In this document: positions 46,578 to 54,950 of the stretch, one piece after another
Layout of the letters: each line of letters begins with the position of its first letter
How positions within the stretch are numbered: position 1 is the stretch's first letter
NCBI RefSeq assembly: GCF_015209725.1
Contig: NZ_CP063656.1
Coordinates: forward strand, 2,401,001 to 2,465,000
Origin: Lysobacter ciconiae
GTDB taxonomy: Bacteria; Pseudomonadota; Gammaproteobacteria; Xanthomonadales; Xanthomonadaceae
DNA: 64,000 bases
Reading direction: 5' to 3'
Program-made: the position numbers and the translations under genes
The notes under the pieces: model-generated
Told to the model about the DNA's origin: nothing
Database searches by the model: none
The model's input: the letters and a program-made list of their open reading frames with translations, nothing else

Positions 46578-47330
46578 ATGAAAATCCTGGTTGGTTACAA
46601 GCGCGTCGTGGACTACAACGTCCGCGTGCAAGTGAAGCCGGACGGCTCCGGCGTGGTGACGGACGGCGTGAAGCTGTCGGCCAACCCGTTCGATGAAATC
46701 GCGTTGGAAGAGGCGCTGCGCCTGCGCGACAAGGGCATCGCCACCGAGGTGGTGGTCGCCACCATCGCACCCGCCAACGCCCAGGCGCACCTGCGCAACG
46801 GCTTGGCGATGGGCGCCAATCGCGCGCTGCACGTGGTGATCGAGGACGGCCAGGACATCCAGCCGCTGACCGCCGCGCGAGTCTTCCTCAAGCTGATCGA
46901 GAAGGAGCAGCCCGACCTGGTGATCCTGGGCAAGCAGGCCATCGACGATGACGCCAACCAGACCGGCCAGATGCTGGCGACGATCTGGAACCGCCCACAG
47001 GCGACCTTCGCGTCGAAGCTGGAGATTGCCGTCGGCAAGGCCACGGTGACCCGCGAGGTCGATGCCGGCCTTGAGACCCTGGAAGTGGACCTGCCCGCCG
47101 TGGTGACCACCGACCTGCGCCTGAATGAGCCGCGCTTCATCAAGCTGCCCGACATCATGAAGGCCAAGAGCAAGCCGATGGAGACCATCGCGTTTGCCGA
47201 GTTGGGGGTCGAGTCCGGCAACCTGCTCAAAACGACCCGCTACGCGCCGCCCGCCAAGCGCAGCAAGGGCGTCATGGTCAAGGATGCGGCCGAACTGGTC
47301 GCCGCACTCAAGTCGAAGGGGTTGCTGTAA
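46578..47330 (+). CDS. etfB: Electron transfer flavoprotein beta subunit
   Basis: 250 residues from ATG 46578 (MKILVGYKRVVDYNV is the family start). AMP-binding and partner-recognition parts are ALEEALRLRDKG and LGKQAIDDDANQTGQMLA, followed by the ETF signature LPAVVTTDLRLNEPRFIKLPDIMKAKSK. It carries electrons from acyl-CoA dehydrogenases to ETF-quinone oxidoreductase. TAGAAT (46489-46494) upstream resembles a -10 box but no -35 is visible. The stop shares one base with etfA. Confidence 0.96.
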   Translation: MKILVGYKRVVDYNVRVQVKPDGSGVVTDGVKLSANPFDEIALEEALRLRDKGIATEVVVATIAPANAQAHLRNGLAMGANRALHVVIEDGQDIQPLTAARVFLKLIEKEQPDLVILGKQAIDDDANQTGQMLATIWNRPQATFASKLEIAVGKATVTREVDAGLETLEVDLPAVVTTDLRLNEPRFIKLPDIMKAKSKPMETIAFAELGVESGNLLKTTRYAPPAKRSKGVMVKDAAELVAALKSKGLL

Positions 47331-48268
47331 TGAGCAAGGTACTGATCATCGCGGAGCATCACGAGGGCGTGCTCAATTCGGCCACCGCCAAATGCGTTAC
47401 CGCCGCGCAGGCGCTGTCGCCGGACGCCATCGACGTCGTCGTGCTGGCCGATTTGCCGGACGAGGTCGCTAAACAGGCGTCCACCATCGCCGGCGTCACC
47501 CGTGTTCTGACCGTGGCCAATGCCGCCAACGCGCAAGCCATCGCGCAGAACCTGGCGCCGCAGATCGCCAAACTGGCTGAGGGCTACACCCATGTGTTTG
47601 GCCCCTCAACCACCTTTGGCAAGGACGTGATGCCCTGCGTGGCCGCGCTGCTCGGCGTGGCCCAGGTGTCGGACGTGATGGAAGTCGAGTCCAGCCATGT
47701 CTTCAAGCGCCCAATCTATGCCGGCAACGCGATCATCACCGTGGAGGCGCCCGCCGCCGACACCGTGGTGGCGACCATCCGCACCGCGTCCTGGTCGGAA
47801 GCCGCCCAAGGCGGCGACGCGCCGGTGGAAGCCGTGTCGGTGGAAGCCTCGCTGCCCGAGCACACCCGCTTCATCGGCTTGGCGGGCGCGAGCTCGGACC
47901 GTCCCGATCTGCAGAGCGCCAAACGCGTGGTGTCGGGCGGACGCGGCGTGGGCTCCAAAGAGAACTTCAAGATCGTCTATGAATTCGCCGACAAGCTCGG
48001 TGCCGCGGTCGGCGCCTCGCGCGCAGCGGTGGATGCCGGCTACTGCCCCAACGAGATGCAGGTCGGCCAGACCGGCAAGATCATCTCGCCGGAGCTCTAC
48101 GTCGCCATCGGCATCTCCGGCGCGATCCAGCACCTGACCGGCATCAAGGATGCGGGCACGATCGTGGCGATCAACAAGGACGGCGACGCGCCGATCTTCG
48201 AAGTTGCGGATATCGGGTTGGTGGGGGATTTGTTTACGATTTTGCCGGAGTTGGAAGCGGCGTTGTAG
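47330..48268 (+). CDS. etfA: Electron transfer flavoprotein alpha subunit
   Basis: 312 residues. The C-terminal FAD domain is clear: VVSGGRGVGSKENF, GAAVGASRAAVDAGY, QVGQTGKIISPELYVAIGISGAIQHLTG and INKDGDAPIFEVADIGLVGD. It forms the heterodimer with EtfB (TAATG overlap). In Xanthomonas etfA marks one edge of the variable LPS gene locus, and here too a glycan locus starts right after it. Confidence 0.96.
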   Translation: MSKVLIIAEHHEGVLNSATAKCVTAAQALSPDAIDVVVLADLPDEVAKQASTIAGVTRVLTVANAANAQAIAQNLAPQIAKLAEGYTHVFGPSTTFGKDVMPCVAALLGVAQVSDVMEVESSHVFKRPIYAGNAIITVEAPAADTVVATIRTASWSEAAQGGDAPVEAVSVEASLPEHTRFIGLAGASSDRPDLQSAKRVVSGGRGVGSKENFKIVYEFADKLGAAVGASRAAVDAGYCPNEMQVGQTGKIISPELYVAIGISGAIQHLTGIKDAGTIVAINKDGDAPIFEVADIGLVGDLFTILPELEAAL

Positions 48269-48494
48269 GTGAGTATCCAGCGCTCGGTTTGCTCCGTCGG
48301 AGGCACAAGATAAATGTTCTGCGACGGTCATTCTGTTTTGGATCGCCTGCAAAAAGCTATGGTCGCCGACCATTCACGTTGAACTTCGTGGGGGAAGCCG
48401 AGCGCCGGCCCACGTGTGGCACCATTCGCAGCCCACTCCAATGTGTCAACCGCCCCCATTCAACGGGCCTAGGCGCCGAAGGATTGTTGATCAG

Positions 48495-49478
48495 ATGACT
48501 TCCACTCCCTTACCCGCCGGTTCAGAGCCCGGTAACTGCGTCGAGCTTTCCGTCGTAGCGCCAGTGTATGGGTGCCAAGATTGTCTGGAAGATCTCGTGG
48601 ACCAGGTGCAGGCTGCGGCGACGTCCATGGCCGTGTCGTTCGAGATGATCCTCGTCGATGACGCCAGCCCCGACGGGGCATGGGGCCGCATCGAAGAGCT
48701 TTCGCGTACCCGGCCGTGGCTGCGCGGATTGCGCCTGTCGCGGAATTTCGGGCAGCACTCGGCGATCTCGGCGGGTATCGAACATGCTACGGGCTGCTGG
48801 ACCGTGGTGATGGATTGCGACCTGCAGGATGCGCCCGGCGAGATTCCCAAGCTGTACCGCAAGGCCATCTACGACCAGCTGGACGTAGTATTCGCGCAGC
48901 GTATCGATCGTCAGGATAAGGTGCTCAAACGACTCTCGTCCTGGAGTTTCTTCACCCTGCTGGGCTGGCTCACCGGGGTTACTCAGGATCCGACCACCGC
49001 CAATTTCGGTATTTTCCATCGCAAGGTGATCGACGCCGTCTGCGAAATGCCCGAGCGCGACCGTTCATTCCCTCTGATGGTAAGGTGGGCCGGCTTCCGT
49101 ACCGGCAAGCTCCCGGTCCAGCACCGGGCACGCGCCGTCGGCGAAACCTCCTACACTCTCCGCAAATTGCTCAAGCTGTCGATGAACATCGCGCTGGGCT
49201 ATTCGGAAAAACCGCTGCGCATGGTCGCGGGGACCGGCATTGTCTGTTCGCTGGTCGCCTTCGTACTGGTCGGCATGAGCCTGCTGCGCTGGTGGGACGG
49301 GGATATCGAAGTCGCCGGATACACCTCGATCATTGGATCGGTGTGGCTGATCGGTGGCATGGTGATGTTCTGCCTGGGCGTCGTCGGGCTGTATGTGGGC
49401 CAGGTCTTCCGTAACGTGCAGCACCGCCCCTACTACATCGTTGCCGATGCGGTGAACGATGCGCGGGAAGCGCGATGA
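48495..49478 (+). CDS. Polyprenyl-phosphate glycosyltransferase, ArnC/GtrB-like (GT2)
   Basis: 327 residues from ATG 48495; an in-frame extension to 48414 is not supported by a ribosome site. The GT2 core shows VELSVVAPVYGCQDCLEDLV, ILVDDASPDGAWGRIEEL, LSRNFGQHSAISAGIEHA and MDCDLQDAPGEIPKL. The acceptor part has RHRAVGET-like QHRARAVGETSYTLRKL. Two C-terminal membrane helices (about 245-265 and 280-305) and the overall length match ArnC, GtrB and DPM1-type enzymes that attach a sugar to undecaprenyl phosphate on the cytosolic side. It is the first gene of the operon, preceded by a 226-base leader region, and overlaps the next gene by four bases. Confidence 0.85.
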   Translation: MTSTPLPAGSEPGNCVELSVVAPVYGCQDCLEDLVDQVQAAATSMAVSFEMILVDDASPDGAWGRIEELSRTRPWLRGLRLSRNFGQHSAISAGIEHATGCWTVVMDCDLQDAPGEIPKLYRKAIYDQLDVVFAQRIDRQDKVLKRLSSWSFFTLLGWLTGVTQDPTTANFGIFHRKVIDAVCEMPERDRSFPLMVRWAGFRTGKLPVQHRARAVGETSYTLRKLLKLSMNIALGYSEKPLRMVAGTGIVCSLVAFVLVGMSLLRWWDGDIEVAGYTSIIGSVWLIGGMVMFCLGVVGLYVGQVFRNVQHRPYYIVADAVNDAREAR

Positions 49479-50233
49479 GCGTCGTCTTCGATCACGGCCA
49501 GGGCCGCATTGCCGCGCGCCTTACACCGTGGGATGAGCGGGCGCTGGGTTTCGTCACCGCCGAAGTCACTGCGCTGGATATCGCGACGGTCGACCAGGCC
49601 GGTCCGTTGCTGGCGGAACTCGAGCACTGGTGCGCCGGCCAATCGGTGCATTACTTTTTCGGCCGCATCGACGCGCGGTCTCCGGTGGCCAAGGCGGCGC
49701 TGCTGCAGCACGGCTACCAGTTCGTTGAAACCTCGCTGACCGTCTCGCGCAGTGGTTTAGCCCACCTGCCCACCGTCCCGCGCGGCATGTTGCCGACGCT
49801 GCGCCCGGCCACCGCGGCGGATATCCCGGAGCTTCGCCGTATCGCGGCCACGGATTTCGCCCATGGCAGGTTCCTTGAAGATCCGGCGATCGACCCGGGG
49901 CGCGCGGCCAACCGCACCGCCAACTGGGTCGAGGACCTCGTCACCGGCGGGCTTGCGCAAGTCGCCGAATCGCGCGGCAGGACGATTGGCTTCCATGCCG
50001 AGCGCGTCCATCCCGAACAACGCAGTGCCGAACTGCTGCTGACCGGCGCCACCGCGCCCTACGCGATGCTGGCGCTGCCGCTGTGGGTCACCGCACTGGA
50101 ATCGCTTGCCGCCCGGGATATCCAGCAGTGCACCACGATCGTCTCTGCCGCCAACACGGGCATCCTCAATCTGTATGCCCGTCTCGGATTCCATTTCAAC
50201 AGCACCCTGTTTGGGTTCAGGAAATTTATATGA
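49475..50233 (+). CDS. WecD-like GNAT sugar N-acyltransferase
   Basis: 252 residues. The stretch ATAADIPELRRIAATDFAHGRF and ANRTANWVEDLVTGGL aligns well by eye with E. coli WecD (dTDP-4-amino-4,6-dideoxygalactose acetyltransferase), as does the terminal ANTGILNLYARLGFHFNSTLFGFRK. It should acylate the 4-amino group made by the WecE-type enzyme at 55976. Its stop overlaps the ATG of the ACP gene by four bases, which raises the possibility that the acyl donor is an acyl-ACP instead of acetyl-CoA; that is inference. Confidence 0.75.
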   Translation: MSVVFDHGQGRIAARLTPWDERALGFVTAEVTALDIATVDQAGPLLAELEHWCAGQSVHYFFGRIDARSPVAKAALLQHGYQFVETSLTVSRSGLAHLPTVPRGMLPTLRPATAADIPELRRIAATDFAHGRFLEDPAIDPGRAANRTANWVEDLVTGGLAQVAESRGRTIGFHAERVHPEQRSAELLLTGATAPYAMLALPLWVTALESLAARDIQQCTTIVSAANTGILNLYARLGFHFNSTLFGFRKFI

Positions 50234-50478
50234 ACGATGCCGTTACCGAAGATAAAGTTGTCGCCGTGTTCGCCCGTGTGCTGGGCATCGCTCCGGACAC
50301 CATCAACGATGATCTGCGCTACGCGACCATCCCGCAGTGGGATTCCATCGCGCACATGTCCGTGGTTGCAGCGCTCGAAGAAGCCTTCGGCGTGATGATC
50401 GACATGGACGAAGTGATCGACATGAGCTCGGTCGGCAAGGCGCGCGAGATCCTGCGCAAGCACGGCGCGGCTGTCTGA
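50230..50478 (+). CDS. Acyl carrier protein
   Basis: 82 residues, acidic, four-helix ACP pattern. The 4'-phosphopantetheine site is Ser39 in PQWDSIAHM, where primary-metabolism AcpP has DSL. It ends with EVIDMSSVGKAREILRKHG. This variant motif and its context mark it as a specialised carrier. It would hold the acyl group for the neighbouring reductase, ligase and LuxC/LuxE-like proteins. A holo-ACP synthase is not in the window. Confidence 0.88.
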   Translation: MNDAVTEDKVVAVFARVLGIAPDTINDDLRYATIPQWDSIAHMSVVAALEEAFGVMIDMDEVIDMSSVGKAREILRKHGAAV

Positions 50479-50480
50479 GC

Positions 50481-51224
50481 ATGTCCACCGCCGTGCCTGT
50501 CATCCTGGTTACCGGTGCCTCGCGCGGGATCGGACGGGCGATCGCGCTGCATCTGGCTGCAGAGCCGGCTCAGCTTGTCCTGGTGGCGCGCGACGAGCAG
50601 GTGTTGGCCAGCCTCGCCGCGGAGGTCGAGTCGATTGGTGCCCCCGCGCCCTTGTGTACGGCGCTGGACCTGACCGATGCGGACGCGATTGCCGCGTTGT
50701 TCAAGCAGGTGTTTTCCCGTTTCGGTCGCCTGGACGGACTGGTCAACAATGCAGGGGTGCTGCATGAGGGCCTGCTTGGCATGATCCGCGCCGAAGACAT
50801 CGACCAAGTGCTGGCCGTCAACGTCAAGGCGCCGCTGATGGCGATGCAGTATGCGTCGCGCCTGATGGCACGCACCGGCAAGGGCAGCATCGTCAATCTG
50901 GTCTCGATCATGGGCGTCAACGGCGCTGCCGGCCTGAGCCTGTACGCCGCCAGCAAGGCCGCCTTGGTCGGCGCGACGCGCTCGGCATCCAAAGAGCTGG
51001 CACCGCGCAGAATCCGCGTCAACGCCGTCTCGCCCGGCTTCATCGACACCGACATGACCCGCGGCATGCCCGAGGCCGCGCACGCCAAGCGCGTGGCCTC
51101 GATCGGGATGGGGCGTGCCGGTACGCCACAGGAAGTCGCCGAGCTGGTGTCCTTCCTGCTGGGCGACGCGTCGAGCTATGTCACCGGCCAAGTGATCGGC
51201 ATTGACGGACAGATGGTGGTCTGA
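50481..51224 (+). CDS. SDR-family reductase, FabG-like
   Basis: 247 residues from ATG 50481. Rossmann motif TGASRGIG (near residue 11), NNAG, the catalytic SIMGVNGAAGLSLYAASK (Ser, Tyr, Lys) and AVSPGFIDTDMT are those of 3-oxoacyl-ACP reductases. Context next to an ACP suggests reduction of an ACP-bound 3-keto acyl chain with NADPH, though SDRs also reduce keto sugars. Two bases after the ACP gene and directly abutting the ligase gene. Confidence 0.87.
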   Translation: MSTAVPVILVTGASRGIGRAIALHLAAEPAQLVLVARDEQVLASLAAEVESIGAPAPLCTALDLTDADAIAALFKQVFSRFGRLDGLVNNAGVLHEGLLGMIRAEDIDQVLAVNVKAPLMAMQYASRLMARTGKGSIVNLVSIMGVNGAAGLSLYAASKAALVGATRSASKELAPRRIRVNAVSPGFIDTDMTRGMPEAAHAKRVASIGMGRAGTPQEVAELVSFLLGDASSYVTGQVIGIDGQMVV

Positions 51225-52622
51225 ATGCCGTTCTGGAATCTGGAACAACACGGGTCCCGCATCGCCCTCGTCGACGGCGACCAGCAGTTGGATTTCACGA
51301 CGCTGGCCCGTTTGGCCGACCAGCAGGCGGCTGCACTCCCTGCGGGGCGCGGCATGGGTCTGCTGTGCATGCCCACCAGCGTCGAAGCGATCGCCCTCTA
51401 CCTCGGCGCGCTGCGCACCGGCCAGGTGCCGTTGCTGCTGCAGCCGGACATCGATCCGGACCTGCTCGCCGATCTCGTCGAGCACTACCAGCCGGACTGG
51501 GTCGCCAGTACCGGTGAAGCCGCCGATGGCTACCAGACCGTGCAGCGCGGCACCGTGCTCGCACTGCACGTGCGCCAAGCCGCTGCGCCCGCGATCGCAC
51601 CGCATCCCGATCTCGCGTTGTTGTTGAGCACCTCCGGCAGCACCGGCTCTTCCAAGCTCGTACGGCTGTCGGGCAGTGGCCTGGACGCCAATGCCGAGGC
51701 GATCGTCGCCTACCTCGGGCTGCAGCCGTCGGATCGTGCGATCACCACGCTGCCGCTGGCGTATTCGTTCGGCATGTCGATCCTCAACAGCCACCTTGCC
51801 TGTGGCGGATCGGTGGTGTTGAGCAACGACAGCCTGATGACGCGCGAATTCTGGGACGCCGCGCGGACGCATGCGATCACCTCGCTGTCCGGTGTGCCTG
51901 CCACCTTCGAGATCCTCCGCCGCATGGGGCTGGCCCGCATGCAGCTGCCGAGCATGCGGATGCTGACCCAGGCCGGTGGGCGTCTGCGCGACGAGCTGGT
52001 CCAGTATTTCGCCACCGCCAGCCAGGAGCATGGTCTGGCGTTCTATGTGATGTATGGCCAGACCGAAGCATCGCCCCGCATCAGCTACGTGCCGACCGAC
52101 CGCCTGCTGGACAAGATCGGCAGCATCGGCATTCCCATCCCCGGTGGGCGCATGCAGGTCGATGCGGCCAGCGGCGAACTGGTCTATTCCGGGCCGAACG
52201 TCATGATGGGGTATGCGGTCGAACGCGCGGACCTGGGCAACGGCGATGACATGCACGGTGTGCTGCGGACCGGTGACCTGGTACGGGTGGACGACGACGG
52301 GTTCCACTACATCATCGGGCGCGCCAAGCGCTTCCTGAAGATTTCGGGCAACCGCGTGAACCTGGATGAGGTGGAGGCGATGCTGTCGGCTGCGCTCGGG
52401 CAGCAGATCGTCTGCTCCGGCGGTGACGATGACCTGGTCGCCTTCAGCCATGGCGATGCCATCGCGGAGCAGGGCCAGGTCCGCCAGCTGGTGCAGGCCC
52501 GCTACAAGCTTTTCGGCGGCCATGTCCGCGCGATCCACCTGGACGCTTTGCCGTTGATGGCTAGCGGCAAAGTGGACTATCAGAGCCTCCGGCAGATGAC
52601 CGGACAAGGAGCAGCAACGTGA
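51225..52622 (+). CDS. AMP-forming acyl ligase (ANL family)
   Basis: 465 residues, short for the family (about 500-550). P-loop STSGSTGSSK (135-144), A5-type motif YGQTEASPR, RTGDLVRVDDDGF, GRAKRFLKISGNRVNLDEVE and the C-terminal catalytic lysine in MASGKVDY (K449) are present. It should adenylate a carboxylic acid and pass it to CoA or, given the neighbour, to the ACP. Its start codon follows the SDR stop with no gap and its stop overlaps the LuxE-like start (GTGA). Confidence 0.87.
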   Translation: MPFWNLEQHGSRIALVDGDQQLDFTTLARLADQQAAALPAGRGMGLLCMPTSVEAIALYLGALRTGQVPLLLQPDIDPDLLADLVEHYQPDWVASTGEAADGYQTVQRGTVLALHVRQAAAPAIAPHPDLALLLSTSGSTGSSKLVRLSGSGLDANAEAIVAYLGLQPSDRAITTLPLAYSFGMSILNSHLACGGSVVLSNDSLMTREFWDAARTHAITSLSGVPATFEILRRMGLARMQLPSMRMLTQAGGRLRDELVQYFATASQEHGLAFYVMYGQTEASPRISYVPTDRLLDKIGSIGIPIPGGRMQVDAASGELVYSGPNVMMGYAVERADLGNGDDMHGVLRTGDLVRVDDDGFHYIIGRAKRFLKISGNRVNLDEVEAMLSAALGQQIVCSGGDDDLVAFSHGDAIAEQGQVRQLVQARYKLFGGHVRAIHLDALPLMASGKVDYQSLRQMTGQGAAT

Positions 52623-53725
52623 CCCTGCCTGCCACCCCCGTGGCCAGCTCCTCCAGTGCGCTGGATGTGGATGTATTCGGTCTGGACCGCGAACGCAAGC
52701 GGGCCTGGCTGCTGGAAGGACTCAACCGCCTGACCGCGCACCACCAGTCGCATTGCGCGCCCTACGCGCGCATCCTGGACGGGCTGTGGCCGGCTTCACC
52801 GGCCCAGACACTGGAAACCGTGCCATGGTTGCCGGTACGCATGTTCAAGCTGCTCGACCTCAAGAGCATCGATGACACCCAGGTGTCGCGCACCCTGGTC
52901 TCCAGCGGCACGACCGGGGCCGCTGTCTCGCGCATTTTCCTGGATGCCGAGACCGCGCGTGCGCAGGCCCGGGCACTGACCCGGATCTTCTCGCACTTCG
53001 CCGGTGCCAAGCGCATGCGCATGCTGGTGGTGGACGACGACAGCTTCCTGCGCGACCGCACCCGCTTCAACGCGCGCGCGGCCGGCATCTTGGGCTTTTC
53101 CAACTTCGGCCGGGACCACCTTTACCTGCTCAATGAGTCGCTGCAACCGGACTGGGCCGCGCTTGAGGCGTGGCTGCAGGCACACCCGGACGAGCCGGTG
53201 CTGCTGTTCGGCTTCACCTTTATCGTCTGGCAGTCCTTCGTGCAGGCCGCGCAGCGCGACGGCAAGCAGATCCGCTTCCCCGCCGGCAGCATGCTCGTGC
53301 ATGGCGGCGGCTGGAAGAAGATGGACGAGCAGAAGGTCGACAACGCCGCGTACAAGGCAGCGCTGTCGAGCACGTTCGCGATCGAACGGGTGCACAACTA
53401 CTACGGCATGGTCGAGCAGGTGGGGTCGATCTTCTTCGAATGCGAACATGGCCACCTGCATGCGCCGGCCTATGCCGACGTGATCGTGCGTGACCTGCAG
53501 GACCTTGCGCCCGTGCCACATGGCACCGTCGGCGCGATCCAGGTGCTGAGCCTGCTGCCGGAAAGCTATCCCGGCCATAGCCTGCTGACCGAAGACCTGG
53601 GCGTGATCCACGGCGAGGACGACTGCGCCTGCGGACGGCCCGGCAAGTACTTCGGTGTACTGGGACGTATCAAGAACGTGGAAATCCGCGGCTGCAGCGA
53701 CACTCGGACGGTACCCGGCGCATGA
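52619..53725 (+). CDS. LuxE-like acyl-protein synthetase
   Basis: 368 residues from GTG 52619 with AAGGAG at 52606-52611. The adenylate-forming LuxE/PaaK-type motif is SSGTTG (around 94-99). LVVDDDSFLRDRT, FGFTFIVWQSF and NYYGMVEQVGSIFFECEHGHLH follow, with a terminal GRIKNVEIRGCSDT whose Cys359 stands where LuxE proteins carry their acyl-accepting cysteine. In bioluminescent bacteria LuxE activates fatty acids and hands them to LuxC. No luxA/luxB gene is present, so the role here is different. Overlaps the LuxC-like gene by four bases. Confidence 0.85.
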   Translation: MTLPATPVASSSSALDVDVFGLDRERKRAWLLEGLNRLTAHHQSHCAPYARILDGLWPASPAQTLETVPWLPVRMFKLLDLKSIDDTQVSRTLVSSGTTGAAVSRIFLDAETARAQARALTRIFSHFAGAKRMRMLVVDDDSFLRDRTRFNARAAGILGFSNFGRDHLYLLNESLQPDWAALEAWLQAHPDEPVLLFGFTFIVWQSFVQAAQRDGKQIRFPAGSMLVHGGGWKKMDEQKVDNAAYKAALSSTFAIERVHNYYGMVEQVGSIFFECEHGHLHAPAYADVIVRDLQDLAPVPHGTVGAIQVLSLLPESYPGHSLLTEDLGVIHGEDDCACGRPGKYFGVLGRIKNVEIRGCSDTRTVPGA

Positions 53726-54945
53726 CGACTCTGCTCTTTTCGATCCACCCGCACGCCACGCTGGACAGCGAGTTGGCGCGGCTGTCCGCACTTCCGCCCG
53801 TGGTGCCGTTCTCGGCACCGCTGCGCGAGTTCGTCGCCGAATTCTCCAAGCGCATCTTCGCCCTCCCGCAGCTGCGCGAGCATCCCGAGCTGGCCACCCT
53901 GGGCCACTGGTTCCGCGGTGCCGCGGTCAACCAGCTGTCACAGCGTCTGGCGGGCCGACCGTCCGAACTGAACCTGGCACGCGGGCTCGTCTTCCACCTC
54001 GCGCCGGCCAACGTCGATGTGCTGTTCGCCTACGCCTGGCTGATGTCGGTGCTGGCGGGCAACACCAACGTGGCGCGCCTGTCGCAGAAGCCCAGCACCC
54101 AGCGTGACGCGTTGGTGTCGATCCTGCATGCGATGCACCGCGAAGGCCTGCATCCCCAGGTACTGGAACGCGCGGTGCTGCTGACGTACCCGCATGACGA
54201 CGCGATCACCAGCCAGATTTCGCGCCACTGCCATTCCCGCATTATCTGGGGCGGCGATGCCACCGTCGCCAAGATCCGTTCGCTGCCGATCGCGCCCCTC
54301 GCGGTGGAGCTGGCATTCCCGGACCGCTTCGGCGTTGCGGTGGTCCGTGCGGACGCACTGACCGCCAGCACCGACATCGAGATCGAGGAACTGGCCCGCC
54401 GCTTCTGCAATGACGTGCTGTGGTTCGGCCAGCAGGCCTGCTCGTCGCCCCGCTGCGTCTACTGGATCGGCACTGCCGCGGATGTCGCGGCGGCCAAGGC
54501 ACGCTTCTGGCCTGCCGTCCGCGCCCAGGCCGGACAGATCGAGGACGAGCCCGCCGCGCTGATGGCGCGCGTGACCGACGCCAATCTGCTGGCTGCGCTG
54601 GGCCATCGCGTCCATAGTCCGGACTCGATGGGCCTGTATCCGCTCCGCCTGGAGACCGGTCACGCCGACGGCCACATCCGGGAGATCCAGTCGGGCCACG
54701 GCCTGGTCGTCGAAGTCGAGCTGCAGGCGCTGCACGAGCTTGCCGCGCAGCTGGATGACCGGGACCAGACCTTGGTGCAGCATGGATTCACTGCGCAGGA
54801 CCTGGGCACCTTCCTGTCCGGTCTCGGCAACCGAGCCGTGGACCGGGTCGTGCCGTTCGGACGGGCATTGGATTTCCACCCCGTATGGGACGGCAACGAC
54901 CTGCTTGACGTTCTCACCCGCAAAATCACCCTGCCGGCGACCTGA
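53722..54945 (+). CDS. LuxC-like acyl reductase
   Basis: 407 residues, somewhat shorter than LuxC (about 480). The aldehyde-dehydrogenase-like catalytic region is NDVLWFGQQACSSPR with probable nucleophile Cys240; LMSVLAGNTNVARLSQK is the matching nucleotide-binding part. LuxC enzymes reduce acyl thioesters to aldehydes with NADPH. Directly coupled to the LuxE-like gene, so the two likely form a reductase complex fed by the ACP. The product, an acyl aldehyde or an acyl-enzyme intermediate, is not known. Confidence 0.82.
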   Translation: MTTLLFSIHPHATLDSELARLSALPPVVPFSAPLREFVAEFSKRIFALPQLREHPELATLGHWFRGAAVNQLSQRLAGRPSELNLARGLVFHLAPANVDVLFAYAWLMSVLAGNTNVARLSQKPSTQRDALVSILHAMHREGLHPQVLERAVLLTYPHDDAITSQISRHCHSRIIWGGDATVAKIRSLPIAPLAVELAFPDRFGVAVVRADALTASTDIEIEELARRFCNDVLWFGQQACSSPRCVYWIGTAADVAAAKARFWPAVRAQAGQIEDEPAALMARVTDANLLAALGHRVHSPDSMGLYPLRLETGHADGHIREIQSGHGLVVEVELQALHELAAQLDDRDQTLVQHGFTAQDLGTFLSGLGNRAVDRVVPFGRALDFHPVWDGNDLLDVLTRKITLPAT

Positions 54946-54950
54946 ATCCG

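Noticed and set aside
50319..52607. 762-residue minus-strand ORF across the ACP, SDR and ligase genes
   Set aside because: Antisense shadow of three genes with clear catalytic motifs.
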